Positions 9,805 to 21,040 of a stretch of DNA of 64,000 nucleotides are shown one piece after another. Origin of the DNA: Lichtheimia corymbifera B2541 (lineage: Eukaryota > Mucoromycota > Mucoromycetes > Mucorales > Lichtheimiaceae). Position numbers and translations under genes: made by a program. The stretch is from assembly GCA_000697475.1 (NCBI GenBank), contig JNEU01000930.1, positions 22,271 through 86,270 on the forward strand. Direction: 5' to 3'. The notes under the pieces are model-generated. The model had not been told where the DNA came from. It searched no databases and saw nothing but the letters and a program-made list of their open reading frames with translations. Every line of letters begins with the position of its first letter. Within the stretch, counting starts at the first letter, position 1.

Positions 9805-11331
9805 TCACTGCTGGTAGAATCTGTATCTGTGGAGTTTACACGACGATTTTTTTTTGATTCGATACACTTGATACTTATCGATCCAGTAGTTAAAGGCCAT
9901 ATAGAACCATGATCTAAAATTCAGCCTTGTCAGTGGGTGAGGCGAGTTTTCAGATAGAAAAAAAACCAGTCTGGGGTTAAGATACAATTGGTAACTCCAA
10001 CTCCATGGCTCTGGAATGCTCATGCCATGAATATCAACAAAGCCAAAGGTGTAGTCGTGGAACAGGACGTCAACCGCTGGACGACTGTCTATTATACGGT
10101 CTTCTCTGATGGGCATAACTATTAATTCCGGGTCCTCCACAGGGGTATTATGGAGTATTCGTTTTCCGTAAAGACCTCTCTTTACCCCCGTTGGACGAGT
10201 CGTGCAAACCAGATATTCATGCTCTTCACCACCGTTGAAAGCTTTGACAAATGTTTGGTGATCCTGCCTTCGTAGACCAGTAATTCCATGGGGCTCATTA
10301 ATGCTTTCAACCGCAGCACCAAACGCGAATAAAGCAACTTTTGTTTCATCCTCATCTAGCCATTGTTTATGAGACAGAGCTTTAAAGGGTGTTGGATCCT
10401 CCAATCTAATACTGATATTGCCGAGCTGCAAAAAATTTGGCGTAAGGCACCATAATAAAAGCCTGACAAGCATAAGGCAGAGTTCCACTGCGAGCCATAT
10501 GATCGATGCATTGGCTGATCCTGATCGCACTGTTTGGAAACTTCCAACATAACCTGCCACCAAAGCAAATGCTGCAGCTACGAGAATACCAGAAAATACT
10601 ATAGCAACCGACGAACTGATACGACTGACTGATTTTGCATCGGGCGAATTAGGGACTAAGAATATCGTAAATATCAAAGGTTGCCATATATTACAGACAG
10701 CCAAAATTGCAGATGCTGCGCAGCGAAGGAAGGGACCCCAGGTTAAACCAATTTCCAAAAATTGTGGAACGAATGGAATCAATCCCGTAAATGAAGTCAA
10801 TACAGCAAGACTTGATGCTACAGCGGCTGAAATAATGGGTTCATCATAGGTTTCTTTGACCAATTTAAGTCCAAGTCGCCTATATGCGTCTATAAGAGGG
10901 CCAGTGAAGAAATTCCAAGCTTTAGGGGTTTTCGTAGCGCCGGCTTTACTTGGCCAATCCTGGTGGCTGCCAAATAGGCGCATCCAAATGTTGCATTCGA
11001 AGCTCAGTTGGTCTTCTTCAGGCGTGAATAATCGTATACTCATTTGAACCGGCAAAATAGTCTGCAAGGCCCATTTGGCGTATCCAAGACTTCCAAACAT
11101 GCCGATCGTTGCAAATACAGGGTACTGAAGGCCTTGCAATGTAAGATTACATTTCTTTTCAACAAGGTCCGTTCCAAAGATAGCAGCAATCGCACTGATA
11201 TCCTGGATCCCAGAAGTTAATATCGTGCCGAAATCCTCTGCTGCAACAACGTCTGGCAAAATGACCGCAACAAGCAACAAAGTAAATAATGGCCAAGGCT
11301 GCAGTAACCTATAGGTCAAAGCCTGAAGCAT
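9805..11331 (-). CDS. multi-pass membrane protein, function unknown
   Basis: A single exon encodes 508 residues. It opens with a hydrophobic signal-like segment (PLFTLLLVAVILPDVVAA). Further hydrophobic spans lie near residues 70-95, 180-205, 215-245, 260-285 and 295-320, suggesting several membrane passes in the middle of the protein. The last 170 residues are hydrophilic, with aromatic-rich PEPWSWSYQLYLNPRLVFF. I recognise no named family. The intronless structure contrasts with the neighbours. It could be a lineage-specific fungal membrane protein. The start is the first ATG of the open frame. Confidence 0.6.
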   Translation of the reverse strand: MLQALTYRLLQPWPLFTLLLVAVILPDVVAAEDFGTILTSGIQDISAIAAIFGTDLVEKKCNLTLQGLQYPVFATIGMFGSLGYAKWALQTILPVQMSIRLFTPEEDQLSFECNIWMRLFGSHQDWPSKAGATKTPKAWNFFTGPLIDAYRRLGLKLVKETYDEPIISAAVASSLAVLTSFTGLIPFVPQFLEIGLTWGPFLRCAASAILAVCNIWQPLIFTIFLVPNSPDAKSVSRISSSVAIVFSGILVAAAFALVAGYVGSFQTVRSGSANASIIWLAVELCLMLVRLLLWCLTPNFLQLGNISIRLEDPTPFKALSHKQWLDEDETKVALFAFGAAVESINEPHGITGLRRQDHQTFVKAFNGGEEHEYLVCTTRPTGVKRGLYGKRILHNTPVEDPELIVMPIREDRIIDSRPAVDVLFHDYTFGFVDIHGMSIPEPWSWSYQLYLNPRLVFFLSENSPHPLTRLNFRSWFYMAFNYWIDKYQVYRIKKKSSCKLHRYRFYQQ

Positions 11332-12155
11332 GCTGGTGATCCGGTAAAAGAGAAAAGAAAAAAAGAGATATTACACTGGGCAGCTGGTGTTTTTTTTTGT
11401 GTTCCAGACGAACCTTCTTTCTCTCTAAGCGACCCGTCACATGATACTTGCTTTGAACATGGTGTCACATAGATCACAATATAAGAAGCGTCAAGGTTTA
11501 GATGCGACGATGTCAGCTTAGTAGTTGTTGGCTCCCTATTGCTCAACATCCAATAGGTATGCTTATGACCAGCTAGCATTTGGTAGAAGGGAATATGCCT
11601 TGCTCGACTTTGAGGTGCAGTAAACAACGGGGTATGCACATATATTCAAGCTTGAATAAGATCCCAAACCTACAATTGTGGTACCTGTGATACCTTAAGG
11701 TTCTTAATTGCATACCTCAACCCCGTTTCGTAACGTACTTGGGATCAACTAGGCTGGCACCAGGTACCCAAGTGGTGTCAAGTAGTATAAAAGTGGACTA
11801 CGTGAAAGATGATAAATGTGTCATTTTGGCTTGCTGTATTACGATTGATGTGTCAAAGGCACATAGATTTATTGAGTAACAAGGTTGAAGCTTAATCCTA
11901 GAGCGCTATGCTGTTTATAAACACTTGGAACCCATTGCCATAGTCAACGAAACCTTCAATCCATATTGTGGGAGCGGCAGAAATTGATCAACAAAATAGA
12001 TGTTTAAAAAGTCTAAGGAGCAAATCCATGCGTCATTATCTTTATTCAAAAGCTTATCATTTCCTTGCTTTGAAATTAGTGGGGGGAATCTCCGATCCAA
12101 AACAAGATCATGCGTCTCTTTCGTGTGGAGCAAGTATTGTGAAGGGCTGGTAGTC
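11332..12155. other. intergenic, about 820 nt
   Basis: This contains the promoter of the membrane-protein gene (poly-T tract at 11391-11398) and the 3' region of the epimerase gene. Short open frames on both strands show no family similarity and no consistent splicing. Confidence 0.4.
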
Positions 12156-13685
12156 TTATTTGTTGTCAGCAGGCCATACGTTAAGTGCCTTGTAGTAATC
12201 GATAATCTCGACGAGTCTTTCCTTGGTGAGGTGAGGAACGGTATATGTAAATCCAGTGTCGCGTTCAATCTTGGTACCATTCACCGAAAGGGCATTGTTG
12301 TACAAAAGCTCCTCATCCAGATAGGGTGATAATGGCGATGTCAGGACGTTGGACTCCTTCAACAACTTGGCCCAAGGTGCCAAATGCTTTTCATTCACCT
12401 CTTCCGTTACGGAGGAAAGATTGAGCTAAAAAAAAAAAAGATGTCAGATGGATGAAGCAGGCATTAGAGTTGAGTCTTACTTTGGCAAAGCTTGAGATAG
12501 CACTTCCATAGTATCCTGTCTTGATCCCGAAAATGGATTGCAGTAGCTCATTGATCGTTTCCTGGTCTATCGTATCAGCACGTTAGAAAGCAGGATCATA
12601 CCAATACATATAAATGATGACTTGCCGGTATCTTGCTTATCAGCCAGATTGAACACTGGGACCTTGTCACCCTCCTTGTGATTCTCAGCATACCAAACAG
12701 CAACATGCCAACTTGCACGCACAACGTCGTCCACATGCACAGTGTTGAGTTTCAAGTCCTTCGACCATAGTAGCTTCATCTCCTCGTTAAGGTACTGGTA
12801 GACGCGTCCAATGATAAGTCGTGGTGCTTGGAAGAAATAGAGATTAGACACGCAGTAGATTGCATGCTCGTAAACAAGTACTCAATCCTAATAATGCGCC
12901 GGGGCCATACACCAATGCGGGTCGTAGAATAATGAGATTTAATCTATATTGGGTGGGGTGAGTGAGTCGTAAGAGCGAGAGAGCAACGTGAAAATGACAC
13001 TTACCCATCCATCTTGCTTAATTCTTGCTCGGCCTTGTATTTGTATTTTGCAATGGCGGTCCATGGTTTGATCGATCCATCTTCTGTGGAAGCGCCCTGT
13101 ACACATGCGAGATTAAACCATCCGTACTCAAAACTTTACGTTCAAGATGACACTATACCTGGTCACTATCGTAAATCTCGGATGATGATAGTACGACATA
13201 GGCCTTCACGTTACGCTTGGCAGCTTCCTTTGCGCAATTGACAGACAATTGATAGATTCTCTCTTGATAAACCTATCCCATCCTTTCATGAGCCCTCTGC
13301 ATGTTATCCCACACCTTCTCATATGTACCTCGGGTGCTTGAGAGTACTTGGTCTCTGCAGCAAAGTTGAACACGAAATCATATTCTCCACCGTCGCTTTT
13401 AGTAAAGCACTTGGCAACCGAGTCTAGCAAAGAGGAGGTCAGTGACACGTCTAGATGACCCTAGAGGCTCTCTCATTCACCTGGATTGATCAGGTTTCCC
13501 TGACGGAATTCCACCTTGTCAAACGAAGCTTGATGTTCTAGAGACAAGTAGGCGGTTTGCGGTAGGACCTTGTCGACGACGCAGACATGCTTTGCAAGGC
13601 TGTTTTGAACAATGTAGTGAACGAAATGGCGGCCAACAAAGCCAACGCCTCCGAGAACCAGTATCGAGCAAGATGACAAAGTCAT
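12156..13685 (-). CDS. NAD(P)-dependent epimerase/dehydratase family protein
   Basis: A spliced gene of about eight exons. The N-terminus SCSILVLGGVGFVGRHFVHY carries the Rossmann GGxGFVG dinucleotide-binding motif. Next come NFAAETKYSQ, the segment with the extended-SDR catalytic-type serine region (YVVLSSSEIYD), YKYKAEQEL and LNLIILRPALVYGPGALLG, where the RPxxVYGP motif is diagnostic of the epimerase family. The remaining exons give VDDVVRASWHVAVWY, ADKQDTDQETINELL and a C-terminal cap ending VWPADNK. Substrate is unknown; relatives are annotated generically. The intron at 12625-12567 begins GC (G|GCAAGT) rather than GT. The start was chosen at MTLSSCSIL (13685); an upstream ATG would add an out-of-family leader. 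Confidence 0.85.
12567..12625 (-). other. probable GC-AG intron in the epimerase gene
   Basis: Joining ...ADKQDT to DQETINELL requires a donor GCAAGT at 12625 and acceptor TAG ending at 12567, a 59-nt intron. GC-AG introns are a minor class with otherwise strong donors, as here. The only GT donor that keeps frame leaves a 35-nt intron and inserts eight residues. Confidence 0.6.
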
Positions 13686-13945
13686 TAAGGTGTGTGTGTA
13701 TGCGTGTGTACCAAGCACCCCAAACGATGCACCCACCACGTTTATTAGCAACAAGTCCGATCGCATGGCAACTGTCTTGTACAGCCAAATTTCAACTCAG
13801 GCACATGATCTTGCATTGTACTCGATCGTTTAGTAATATGATCAAGAATATACATATCTACTTTTCCCTTATGCTGTTTTGCAGTCTACCTAATAAATCT
13901 TCCATGAAAGCCATTAATGATCTCTATTATAAATACAAGCGTTTA

Positions 13946-15535
13946 TTATTTGGATGCTACAAATACTACATTTCTTGGGGATTCGGTTGGGTCAAACAAT
14001 GGCCACATCCATACTCCTGAGTGCTCATCATTACGATCTTCTCCAACAGCTTGCTTTAGGTATAACCAACGATCCATCAGAATTAAACTCTCGAGTACTG
14101 GTGCCAGTAATGATCGGATGGTCCACAATGCAATGATCTGCTTGTCAGCTGCTCGTTTATATTTATAGTCGTTGTAATAGGATTCAATCTCTTCGGGAGT
14201 GATCGCGTCAGGGTCCATATCAAGAGTCTTGAGAGCTATCTTGACGTAGGTTGCAAAGTCGCATTTTTTGGTGATCCGTTTCCTTAGTGCGGGTGGGTCA
14301 GACCGAGATGCCAATCCTTTATCAACCATGATTTGCTGTGGATGCATGGTATGCGTTAACTATTTGCGTAGATGAAACAAAAAGATTTACATACCTGAAG
14401 CAAGGCTCGGAAGAAATGTTGTTCAAAGGACTTTTTACTTGCGCCGACTTGACTCTTCCACTGCCACGGCGAATGACATGCTAAAACGCGAGCTGTGGTG
14501 CCTAACTCGTACTCTCGTTCTCGTAAAAGTCGACTCATTGGGAAGCCTTCAGAAAGATAATGATAGCAGCAACCAACATTGACCAGGCACGTCACTTGTT
14601 TGCTTTCTTCAAATAGGCGCATAATCATGGGAGATAGATCACCACATGTGTGTAAACCGCATATAAGCCATGGCTTGTCGTCATCACATCGACCCCATCG
14701 AGATAATACATCGGATATGTTTTCAGGCGTGATCATTTCAGTGACATGTTGTAACTTGGTCTCTGTGGTCCTTTCAGCGCGCATGGTACGACGATCGAAT
14801 TTCTCGGCTCCACGTGTTTGTACTTCGGATTTATCCACTGCAAGGACTTCCAAATCATGCTGAAATGCGAGTGCACGGGAGAGATAGCCTTGTCCAGATC
14901 CCATATCAAGAGCATGATTGATGCCACGTTCTTTGGCAACTCGATGGATAAGTGAACTCATCAGCTCAACCTACGCTACACCCCATGAGTATATGGATAG
15001 CCACATCCATTTCTTACATACCTCATGGATCTTTTTGCTGGTCATTCCAAACAGGAGATTTTTGTCGCATTTGGTATCATCTGTTGCTAAACAACCAGGT
15101 ATCAGCATTATGTTCGGGAAAAGATAAAGATCCAGTATACTCACGCTTTGTAGAGGTGAACCTTGGTAACGCTATTGATTGAGTCGTATGTATAAATTCC
15201 TTGAGAGATTCAGGCCACTCAGGATTCTAAAGTATGATACGTCGTTTATGCATTGTCCTTGGATACAGCGTTGAATATCACCCACACATACATACCACCT
15301 TACGATCGAACGAAGGCAGAGCGATTATTGTTTCGAACCATGCGTCATTGTCACTGTCGGCAAGAAGTGCCTCTCGCCAAGAGGGATCCAAAAGCTCCCA
15401 TTGCTGGTAAGGGAAAATGTCGACTACATGGACTTCGTAGAGCCAACGGTATTGGTCAATGAAAGAGATCAAGGCCTCAATGTATTGTTGCGGTGTGTCG
15501 AATCCAGGAGGCAAGAATGCATCGGGTGTGGCCAT
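13946..15535 (-). CDS. METTL25/RRNAD1-like methyltransferase
   Basis: A spliced gene of about five exons starting MATPDAFLPPGFDTP. The central exon holds the SAM-binding core: HALDMGSGQGYLSRALAF (motif I, G-x-G-x-G) and LEVLAVDKSE (acidic motif II). CGLHTCGDLSPMIM and NVGCCYHYLSEGFPMS match the distinctive 'GLHtCGDL' and 'vgCCYh.l.' blocks of METTL25 and METTL25B. The C-terminal part has KKCDFATYVKIAL and a tail reaching LFDPTESPRNVVFVASK, also typical of the family. Human METTL25B methylates ribosomal protein eS27; the fungal substrate is not established. The first intron and the small second exon (NPEWPESLKEF) are phase-consistent. Confidence 0.85.
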
Positions 15536-15895
15536 TGAGGATCGAGAGTGTTGTAAGGTAAGAAAAAAGAGCTGTCAATTTTCGGTAACTGGGTACCTGA
15601 CTTTTCGCTGCTTCTTTTTCAACCCAATCACATGATGCACCGCTTGCATAAACAACTCTTGGTCAAGGCGCTTGCTTAATATCATGGCAACCGATTCCAT
15701 TGAAACTCAAGAATCATAATACCAGAAATCGAGCATCAGACTTAATATAACGCAACATACAGTCCTTTGAGCAACACACACCACTAGTTTATACAAAGAA
15801 ACGTCCCAATAAAAGTAACCATTCGCCCATTAAATATACACAATAAGATCACCAAAAGAAAGTACATTGGGTAATCAGATAGTTTATCTCGCATA
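15536..15895. other. intergenic, 360 nt
   Basis: Promoter of the METTL25-like gene and 3' UTR of SEC17. A GGGTACC/GGTACC-rich patch lies near 15592. No exon is recognised. Confidence 0.4.
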
Positions 15896-17114
15896 TTAAC
15901 GTAAATCCTCTTGTTCAATAGACTTCTTAATTTTCAGCAGTACGGCTGTCTTCCATGGATCCAATCTTGTGAGCTTGTCATAGTCATATACAACTTGGGT
16001 AAACTGCTCCACATCACCGCTATCAATGCACCCCAATACGCCCTACAATAAAGTTTAGAATCCATGCCGTCATATCCTTAGCGATCGATGCGTACCTTAA
16101 GAAGCCGATATTCTCGTGTTTGTTCAAATGACATGTCCATTCCACAGTAGCTATTCAATGCTTGTTGTGCTCTCACCATATCCTAAACAACCCCCTTATG
16201 AGTATTTTTCACTCTCACAAAGTGTAATTAAACCTACCTCGGAACACAAATGACATAATCCTGCTTTCAAAAAGTAATCCTTGACCGACCATTTCAATAG
16301 AGGATCATCCACTGCTGAAGCTGCCACGCGTTCAAACTTTTCAATGGCTTCCTCGTATATTTCCAAATCTGCCGCAATCTGAGCCACCTTGAGATAGCAC
16401 TTGTTGGCCATTCTATAGAGATACATACACATGTTGAGTTGCTTTGGTTGCTATGTAAGATGTAATATTGTACATACGCAGGTGATTCATCAGCACTGAA
16501 TAATTCGGCAGCTTGTCCATATGCATCATAGGCGCCTCGAGGATCATTCAATTCATTTTCATACAATTCGGCGGCTTCTTGATAATGCCTTGCTGCTTGA
16601 CGGAATCCACCGCTTTCTTGATCGAGGACAATGGCTTCTTTCAATGCTCTTACAGCAGCTGACATGGATTGATTGGACATGTGAGACCATTGGTTCCTAT
16701 TGGTCCCGACCCAAGCATACAATACCTGAAGGATCGAAACGCTTGTAACATTTGGCTGCACTTTCATACGCCCGGGAACCATCAAACTTGGCACTGCCTG
16801 CTTTTTGATAGAGCTTGGCAGCTTCGATAAATGCGTCACCGGCTTGGGACCCTGTGCAAAGTGGTCAGAATACACATTTTCCACCATGCTTGAACTGTGC
16901 GTGTACATTGTTGGGACAATTTATACATGTTGGCGGCCTTCTCGTACAATTCTGCCGCATCTTCGAATTTGTTGGACGGCCCAAAGAATGTCCAGGAGTT
17001 TAGCTTTTTCTGGGCTTGTGAGACGAGTTCTCGTGCTTGCTGCTCAGTTCCTGCAACCATAGAAGAAAAGAAAGTATTGAGCCACTCGTCGTCTCGCTGC
17101 CTCTCCCAGTCCAT
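15896..17114 (-). CDS. SEC17: alpha-SNAP (Sec17), vesicle fusion adaptor
   Basis: A multi-exon gene beginning [16 protein letters not shown]. The alpha-SNAP TPR-like solenoid is clear: [86 protein letters not shown] and [16 protein letters not shown]. It ends with the conserved region containing [18 protein letters not shown] and [18 protein letters not shown]. Alpha-SNAP recruits NSF/Sec18 to SNARE complexes for disassembly. The C-terminal LL-K-I-K segment that stimulates NSF is present. Several introns interrupt the repeats in phase. The first intron lies between LSQQ and WSQAGDAF. Confidence 0.93.
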
Positions 17115-18217
17115 ATCAAGTCAAGCGGACTATCAATTCATTGCCCCAATCACGTGATCCTTCACTCTACTTCCTTTGATCGATATAAGAGTATTGTTGG
17201 CAACATAGACTAGATATAATAAACTTTTATTTCAGCCATGAAGATAAAGTTATACAATTGATGGTTTCTAACGCATCGATATATATGTATCTTCAGATTG
17301 GCAACGCATGTTCATGATTGAGACAAGTTCCTCCTACATTATGTATATATTATGCTAAGGGATGAGATCGTGTTGGTGCTTGTACTTTGTGATGTATTTA
17401 GCATAATGCTGATAAGCACCATGCGTACACCAACATCGCCTTTCACCTTCTTTGTGGTGGTTTGTCATCTGACTTCTCCCTTCAATCTGCTGTGATGTCT
17501 ATAGTTCCTTTGTCATTTTTTGCCTTTCCTACTTGAATGACAGAGAATTTTGGAAAGAGTTATCCAGGAAAATAGAATCAGTCAATGTCCTCATGTACAC
17601 CATGGAGTTGGCAGGCACCTTGAATGGTGTATAATGGCCCTAATTCCGGCTTTGCATATACATCGCTGGTAATAAGAAAAAGCAGCTACATCAAATAGAT
17701 GGATATGAGTATATACGGATCATGAGAAGATTACATCAGGCTTTACCTTTTGACAACTAAAATCCAATATCACAATGACGAACACCACAACAATGAGGGC
17801 AGGATAACAGTGAATGATCACCACAAAGATCAGCGTTTATCCACGAGGTTGCAATAACTGGTATACGCACAAAGGCTCGGATACATTGGGCCAGTGTGAG
17901 TGTTCTCGATGGCCTTTCTGGCTCTGTTTCCCATATTATCTATTCCTCCAAGGATTTGTTGGCTTTGTGCGTACCTCTCTTATAGGAGGGGGAAGCGATA
18001 TGATGGAACATATTACAAGAGCTCCATATGGATCAGGAAAATATTTTTGATGTTTTGCTTCAAATACCATCACTTAGGGGTATATGTTGTTATGTGGGTA
18101 CAGGTAGGTGGGGATGGATGGCTGTGTCGGAGTCAAGTGGTTGTTATGTTGAATGACAGGCATCTGGAGGAGAAAAACATCACTGGCTTTTTTTTGTTTC
18201 CTTGTACTTGGTTGAAT
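17115..18217. other. intergenic, about 1.1 kb divergent promoter region
   Basis: This separates SEC17 (minus) from the uS3m-like gene (plus). A plus-strand open frame runs into the downstream gene from 17900, but its first 106 codons resemble no family and include frame-compatible non-conserved sequence. It probably represents 5' UTR, possibly with a UTR intron. Confidence 0.4.
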
Positions 18218-19012
18218 ATGTCGAAAAGCATCAAAGCCCTCAGCCTTAAAGGCAAACAGAATTGGGACACGTCAATATATTGCTTCAGCAAGAACAAACG
18301 CAACAACTTCATGTGGGAAAAGGATGGTGCTGCCAAGGAAGCCCTGAAGCACTTTTTCCAGAATCAACTTACATCGACCCCTCAGTTTCGCCATTCGCCC
18401 TCGCGTGTCACCATTCAAATGTTCTACTATGCCGATCCCAACTTTGGAGACCTTTCTCAATTCAAGTTGCAACCTCTTGAACAACTCGTCAGCAATCTCT
18501 ATCCAAACAAATACGTCGACATGCGTGTGATTCGCCTCCACTATCCTTATATGAACGCCGAGATTCTTGCAAAGTACTTGACTGTCAACAGCCAGAAAAA
18601 GTCTTGGTCTGCATTGACTCGCCCTTTCATGAAGAACATGCCTATCGTCAAGGCCCCTCTTGCACACAACATGCCATTCGCCGTTCAATGGCAAAACCTC
18701 TTGCCCCAAGTTGCTAACGATAAGCTCACCACCGCCATTCAAGGTGTCAAGTATCAAGTCTCCGGTCGTTTGGGTCGTCGATCAGGCTCAGGCCGTAGTC
18801 AAATCTTGCGCAAATCCATTGGTACCTTCCAGTTCACCAGCCATCGTTCCCTTGTGGATGTGGGTCGTCATACTTTCTCCAATAAGAATGGTAGTATCAC
18901 TGTCAAGGTGTGGATTGCATCTGCTCTCTTTGGTGCCAACGCTCTCTCAAGACATGTCAACAAGAAAGCCGTCGAGTCCGCCGCCGCCGCTGCTCCCACT
19001 CCCAAGCTTTAA
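18218..19012 (+). CDS. probable nuclear-encoded mitochondrial ribosomal protein uS3m (Var1/Rps3-like)
   Basis: An intronless gene of 264 residues from MSKSIKALSLKGKQ. The C-terminal region resembles the end of bacterial/mitochondrial S3. It has YQVSGRLGRRSGSGRS (compare 'i.GRlgg..rs'), SLVDVGRHTFSNKNGSI as the S3 strand region and TVKVWIASALFG in place of GVKVWI. The N-terminus is basic and poor in acids, as expected for mitochondrial import. A run of alanines ends the protein (AAAAAPTPKL). In many fungi this subunit is encoded by mtDNA (rps3/VAR1), so a nuclear copy would be an organelle-to-nucleus transfer. The middle part is divergent. The start was placed at the ATG where similarity-like basic sequence begins. 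Confidence 0.65.
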   Translation: MSKSIKALSLKGKQNWDTSIYCFSKNKRNNFMWEKDGAAKEALKHFFQNQLTSTPQFRHSPSRVTIQMFYYADPNFGDLSQFKLQPLEQLVSNLYPNKYVDMRVIRLHYPYMNAEILAKYLTVNSQKKSWSALTRPFMKNMPIVKAPLAHNMPFAVQWQNLLPQVANDKLTTAIQGVKYQVSGRLGRRSGSGRSQILRKSIGTFQFTSHRSLVDVGRHTFSNKNGSITVKVWIASALFGANALSRHVNKKAVESAAAAAPTPKL

Positions 19013-19518
19013 TCACACAATCACCCACTTGTTGTCTCAATCATCCCACAGTAATAAACTAGAGAAAAAAAGTATTCATCTATGAGGTTCTTGGTCTGTA
19101 TTCAACGAGGGGAATGGATAAGGTCGGTTACACTCTATATTCGTGATTGGGAACAATGCAATAAGAGGGAGCATGAACATGGATGGGATGTTTGAGCATG
19201 GATGACTGCGCTACAAAAGCAAGCTAATGAAAACGATTAACAAGTGCAAGGAGACAAAGAGTGCATAATGCTATAACGTTACAATTCACCAGCTTATCCT
19301 AAGTACCATAGCTTATAATAGTACATCAATGATCAATGTAGTAGCAGAATAGAGCCATTTCAATTCATACACGAGACGACATGAGAAGTGGATAATGAAA
19401 CTATCGTCGTTTGATATCAATGTTGTATTGATCCATTTTGTACAAATAACATATGGAGGGTTTTCTATAAGGGTTGCTCTATAATACAATGATCGATGGC
19501 TGCAGGCTAGAGTCGTTT

Positions 19519-20010
19519 TTAAGGCTGGCTGGATGATTTCTGTTGCTGTTCACTGTAGCGAGGAGGTTCCTGACCTAATCACAACGCTGTTCAATACACA
19601 ACTGAAGCGACAAACTTGTGATCGTATTACCTGGCTTGGATCGCATACACTCCAAGAAAACGCTGAATGGCTTTGACACATTCAAGGGCCAAGTTGACAA
19701 TCCTTCCAATAGATCTTCCAAATGGCCGTTGCATCGGTGTGGCTTTGCGCCTCGGTTAGAAGGACCTGAGCTGTGTTTGTTGAGAGGGAACGACGATTCT
19801 GACATTGGTGGTAGTGTTGGTGGTGGTGTGGGTATACAGGACAACAACCAGGAGTTCAGACAACAAAATGGACCTCCACACCTGAAATCCCCGACCGCTT
19901 TTGACAAGACAGCTTTCTTCTAGAATTCCATCATTTTGGGCATATTGATTGTACCTGAAATAGGTTTGAGAGTTGACGCAAGCGCAAGGATACTGCAGGG
20001 ACAAATCTAG
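19519..20010 (-). other. unresolved spliced candidate
   Basis: Minus-strand pieces join in consistent phase through three GT-AG introns and end at TAA (19519-19521) after EPPRYSEQQQKSSSQP. No ATG is found for the first piece (it would start TTG at 20004). A different frame in the same exon encodes a hydrophobic helix-like IGRIVNLALECVKAIQRFL. There may be a small gene here, but the exons cannot be decided from sequence alone. Confidence 0.2.
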
Positions 20011-20473
20011 CCGGCCTTTTGTTATTTAAATTCCATTAATAGGTATGTTCATTATGCACCGGCTGGGCATTTCAAGCTTATTACTGACCTATGTTGCGCA
20101 CTAACCACAATCCTATTCAATGAGGATCTTAGATTTGGCCATCCACAGGTCGTCGAGTTAGCTAGCAATAATCCAATTTAGCATAGGATCCTTGTTTGAA
20201 TGCATGATCTTGATATTAAACACCATCTAATTTATCCAAGCGATGTCAAAAGTATATAAATGCCAATAGGTGAAAGCGGTGGAATTATGCAATTGCATGG
20301 TGCGATAAAGGCTTTATTATCAAACGGAGCATGATGATGCAATGTCAGTGGATATACATCACTATCTATGATCTCCTATCTACTTAATGTGAAAAACAAG
20401 TACCAACATCAAGCTCATCAACGTCTCACTGCATCAACCGGCGTTACAGACAAAGAGAAGCAACCATGAAGGC
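20011..20473. other. intergenic, upstream of homeodomain gene
   Basis: AT-rich sequence with a TATA-like tataaatg near 20253. No coding similarity is seen. Confidence 0.35.
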
Positions 20474-20632
20474 GTGGTAGAGCTACCAGAGAAGTCTGAT
20501 CACCATGCACAAATCGGGAAAATATGTATCCAAATTGGGGAAGCTGACAACATCACGTCTCGTTATAAAAAACAATCCACATCAAACAATGGAGCACTGC
20601 ATCATCCGCTTTTTAATCACCTATTTAACATC

Positions 20633-21040
20633 ATGTCATATGAACAGCTGCTCGTACTGCCACGGCATACAAAAACTTTGCCTCTGCACCATAGCAGCAA
20701 CAACAACAAGACGACATCATTGTTATCATCAACGACTCATATGTGGTCGATCAATAGCACCCCCACAATGTATGACACAAGCACCAGCCAATACCTAATC
20801 AGGATGTTCTTTGACACATGTGGACGAGACAGAAAACTCACGAAAGACCAACGCAACGAAATCATCAAGCGAACAGGGTTAACTTCTCGGAGGATCACCT
20901 ACTGGTTTTCAAATCACAAACGTCGCTTCAAGAACGAGATCAAGACCTACAGACATTTGTTGGAGCAAGGAACCATTACTACATACGACGAGTTTGTAGA
21001 ATTTCTTCGAGACAATCGCTTGCCGAAAATTCGCATATGA
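20633..21040 (+). CDS. small homeodomain protein
   Basis: The open frame starts at 20474. The ATG at 20633 (MSYEQLLVLPRH) gives a compact 135-residue protein and is preferred because the preceding stretch is low in family-like features. The homeodomain lies near the C-terminus: LIRMFFDTCGRDRKLTKDQR for helix 1 and the following loop, NEIIKRTGLTSRRI for helix 2, and ITYWFSNHKRRFKNE for helix 3. The WFxNxKRR recognition signature is present, with Ser-Asn-His in the contact positions. The domain is followed by only about 35 residues. The protein is presumably nuclear and DNA-binding; its target is unknown. Homeodomain proteins act in mating-type or developmental control in other fungi, but nothing here ties it to a mating locus. 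Confidence 0.65.
   Translation: MSYEQLLVLPRHTKTLPLHHSSNNNKTTSLLSSTTHMWSINSTPTMYDTSTSQYLIRMFFDTCGRDRKLTKDQRNEIIKRTGLTSRRITYWFSNHKRRFKNEIKTYRHLLEQGTITTYDEFVEFLRDNRLPKIRI

Noticed and set aside
17814..18217. Upstream extension of the uS3m frame
   Set aside because: The added sequence resembles no family and lies in a likely 5' leader; the ATG at 18218 better fits a basic targeting start.
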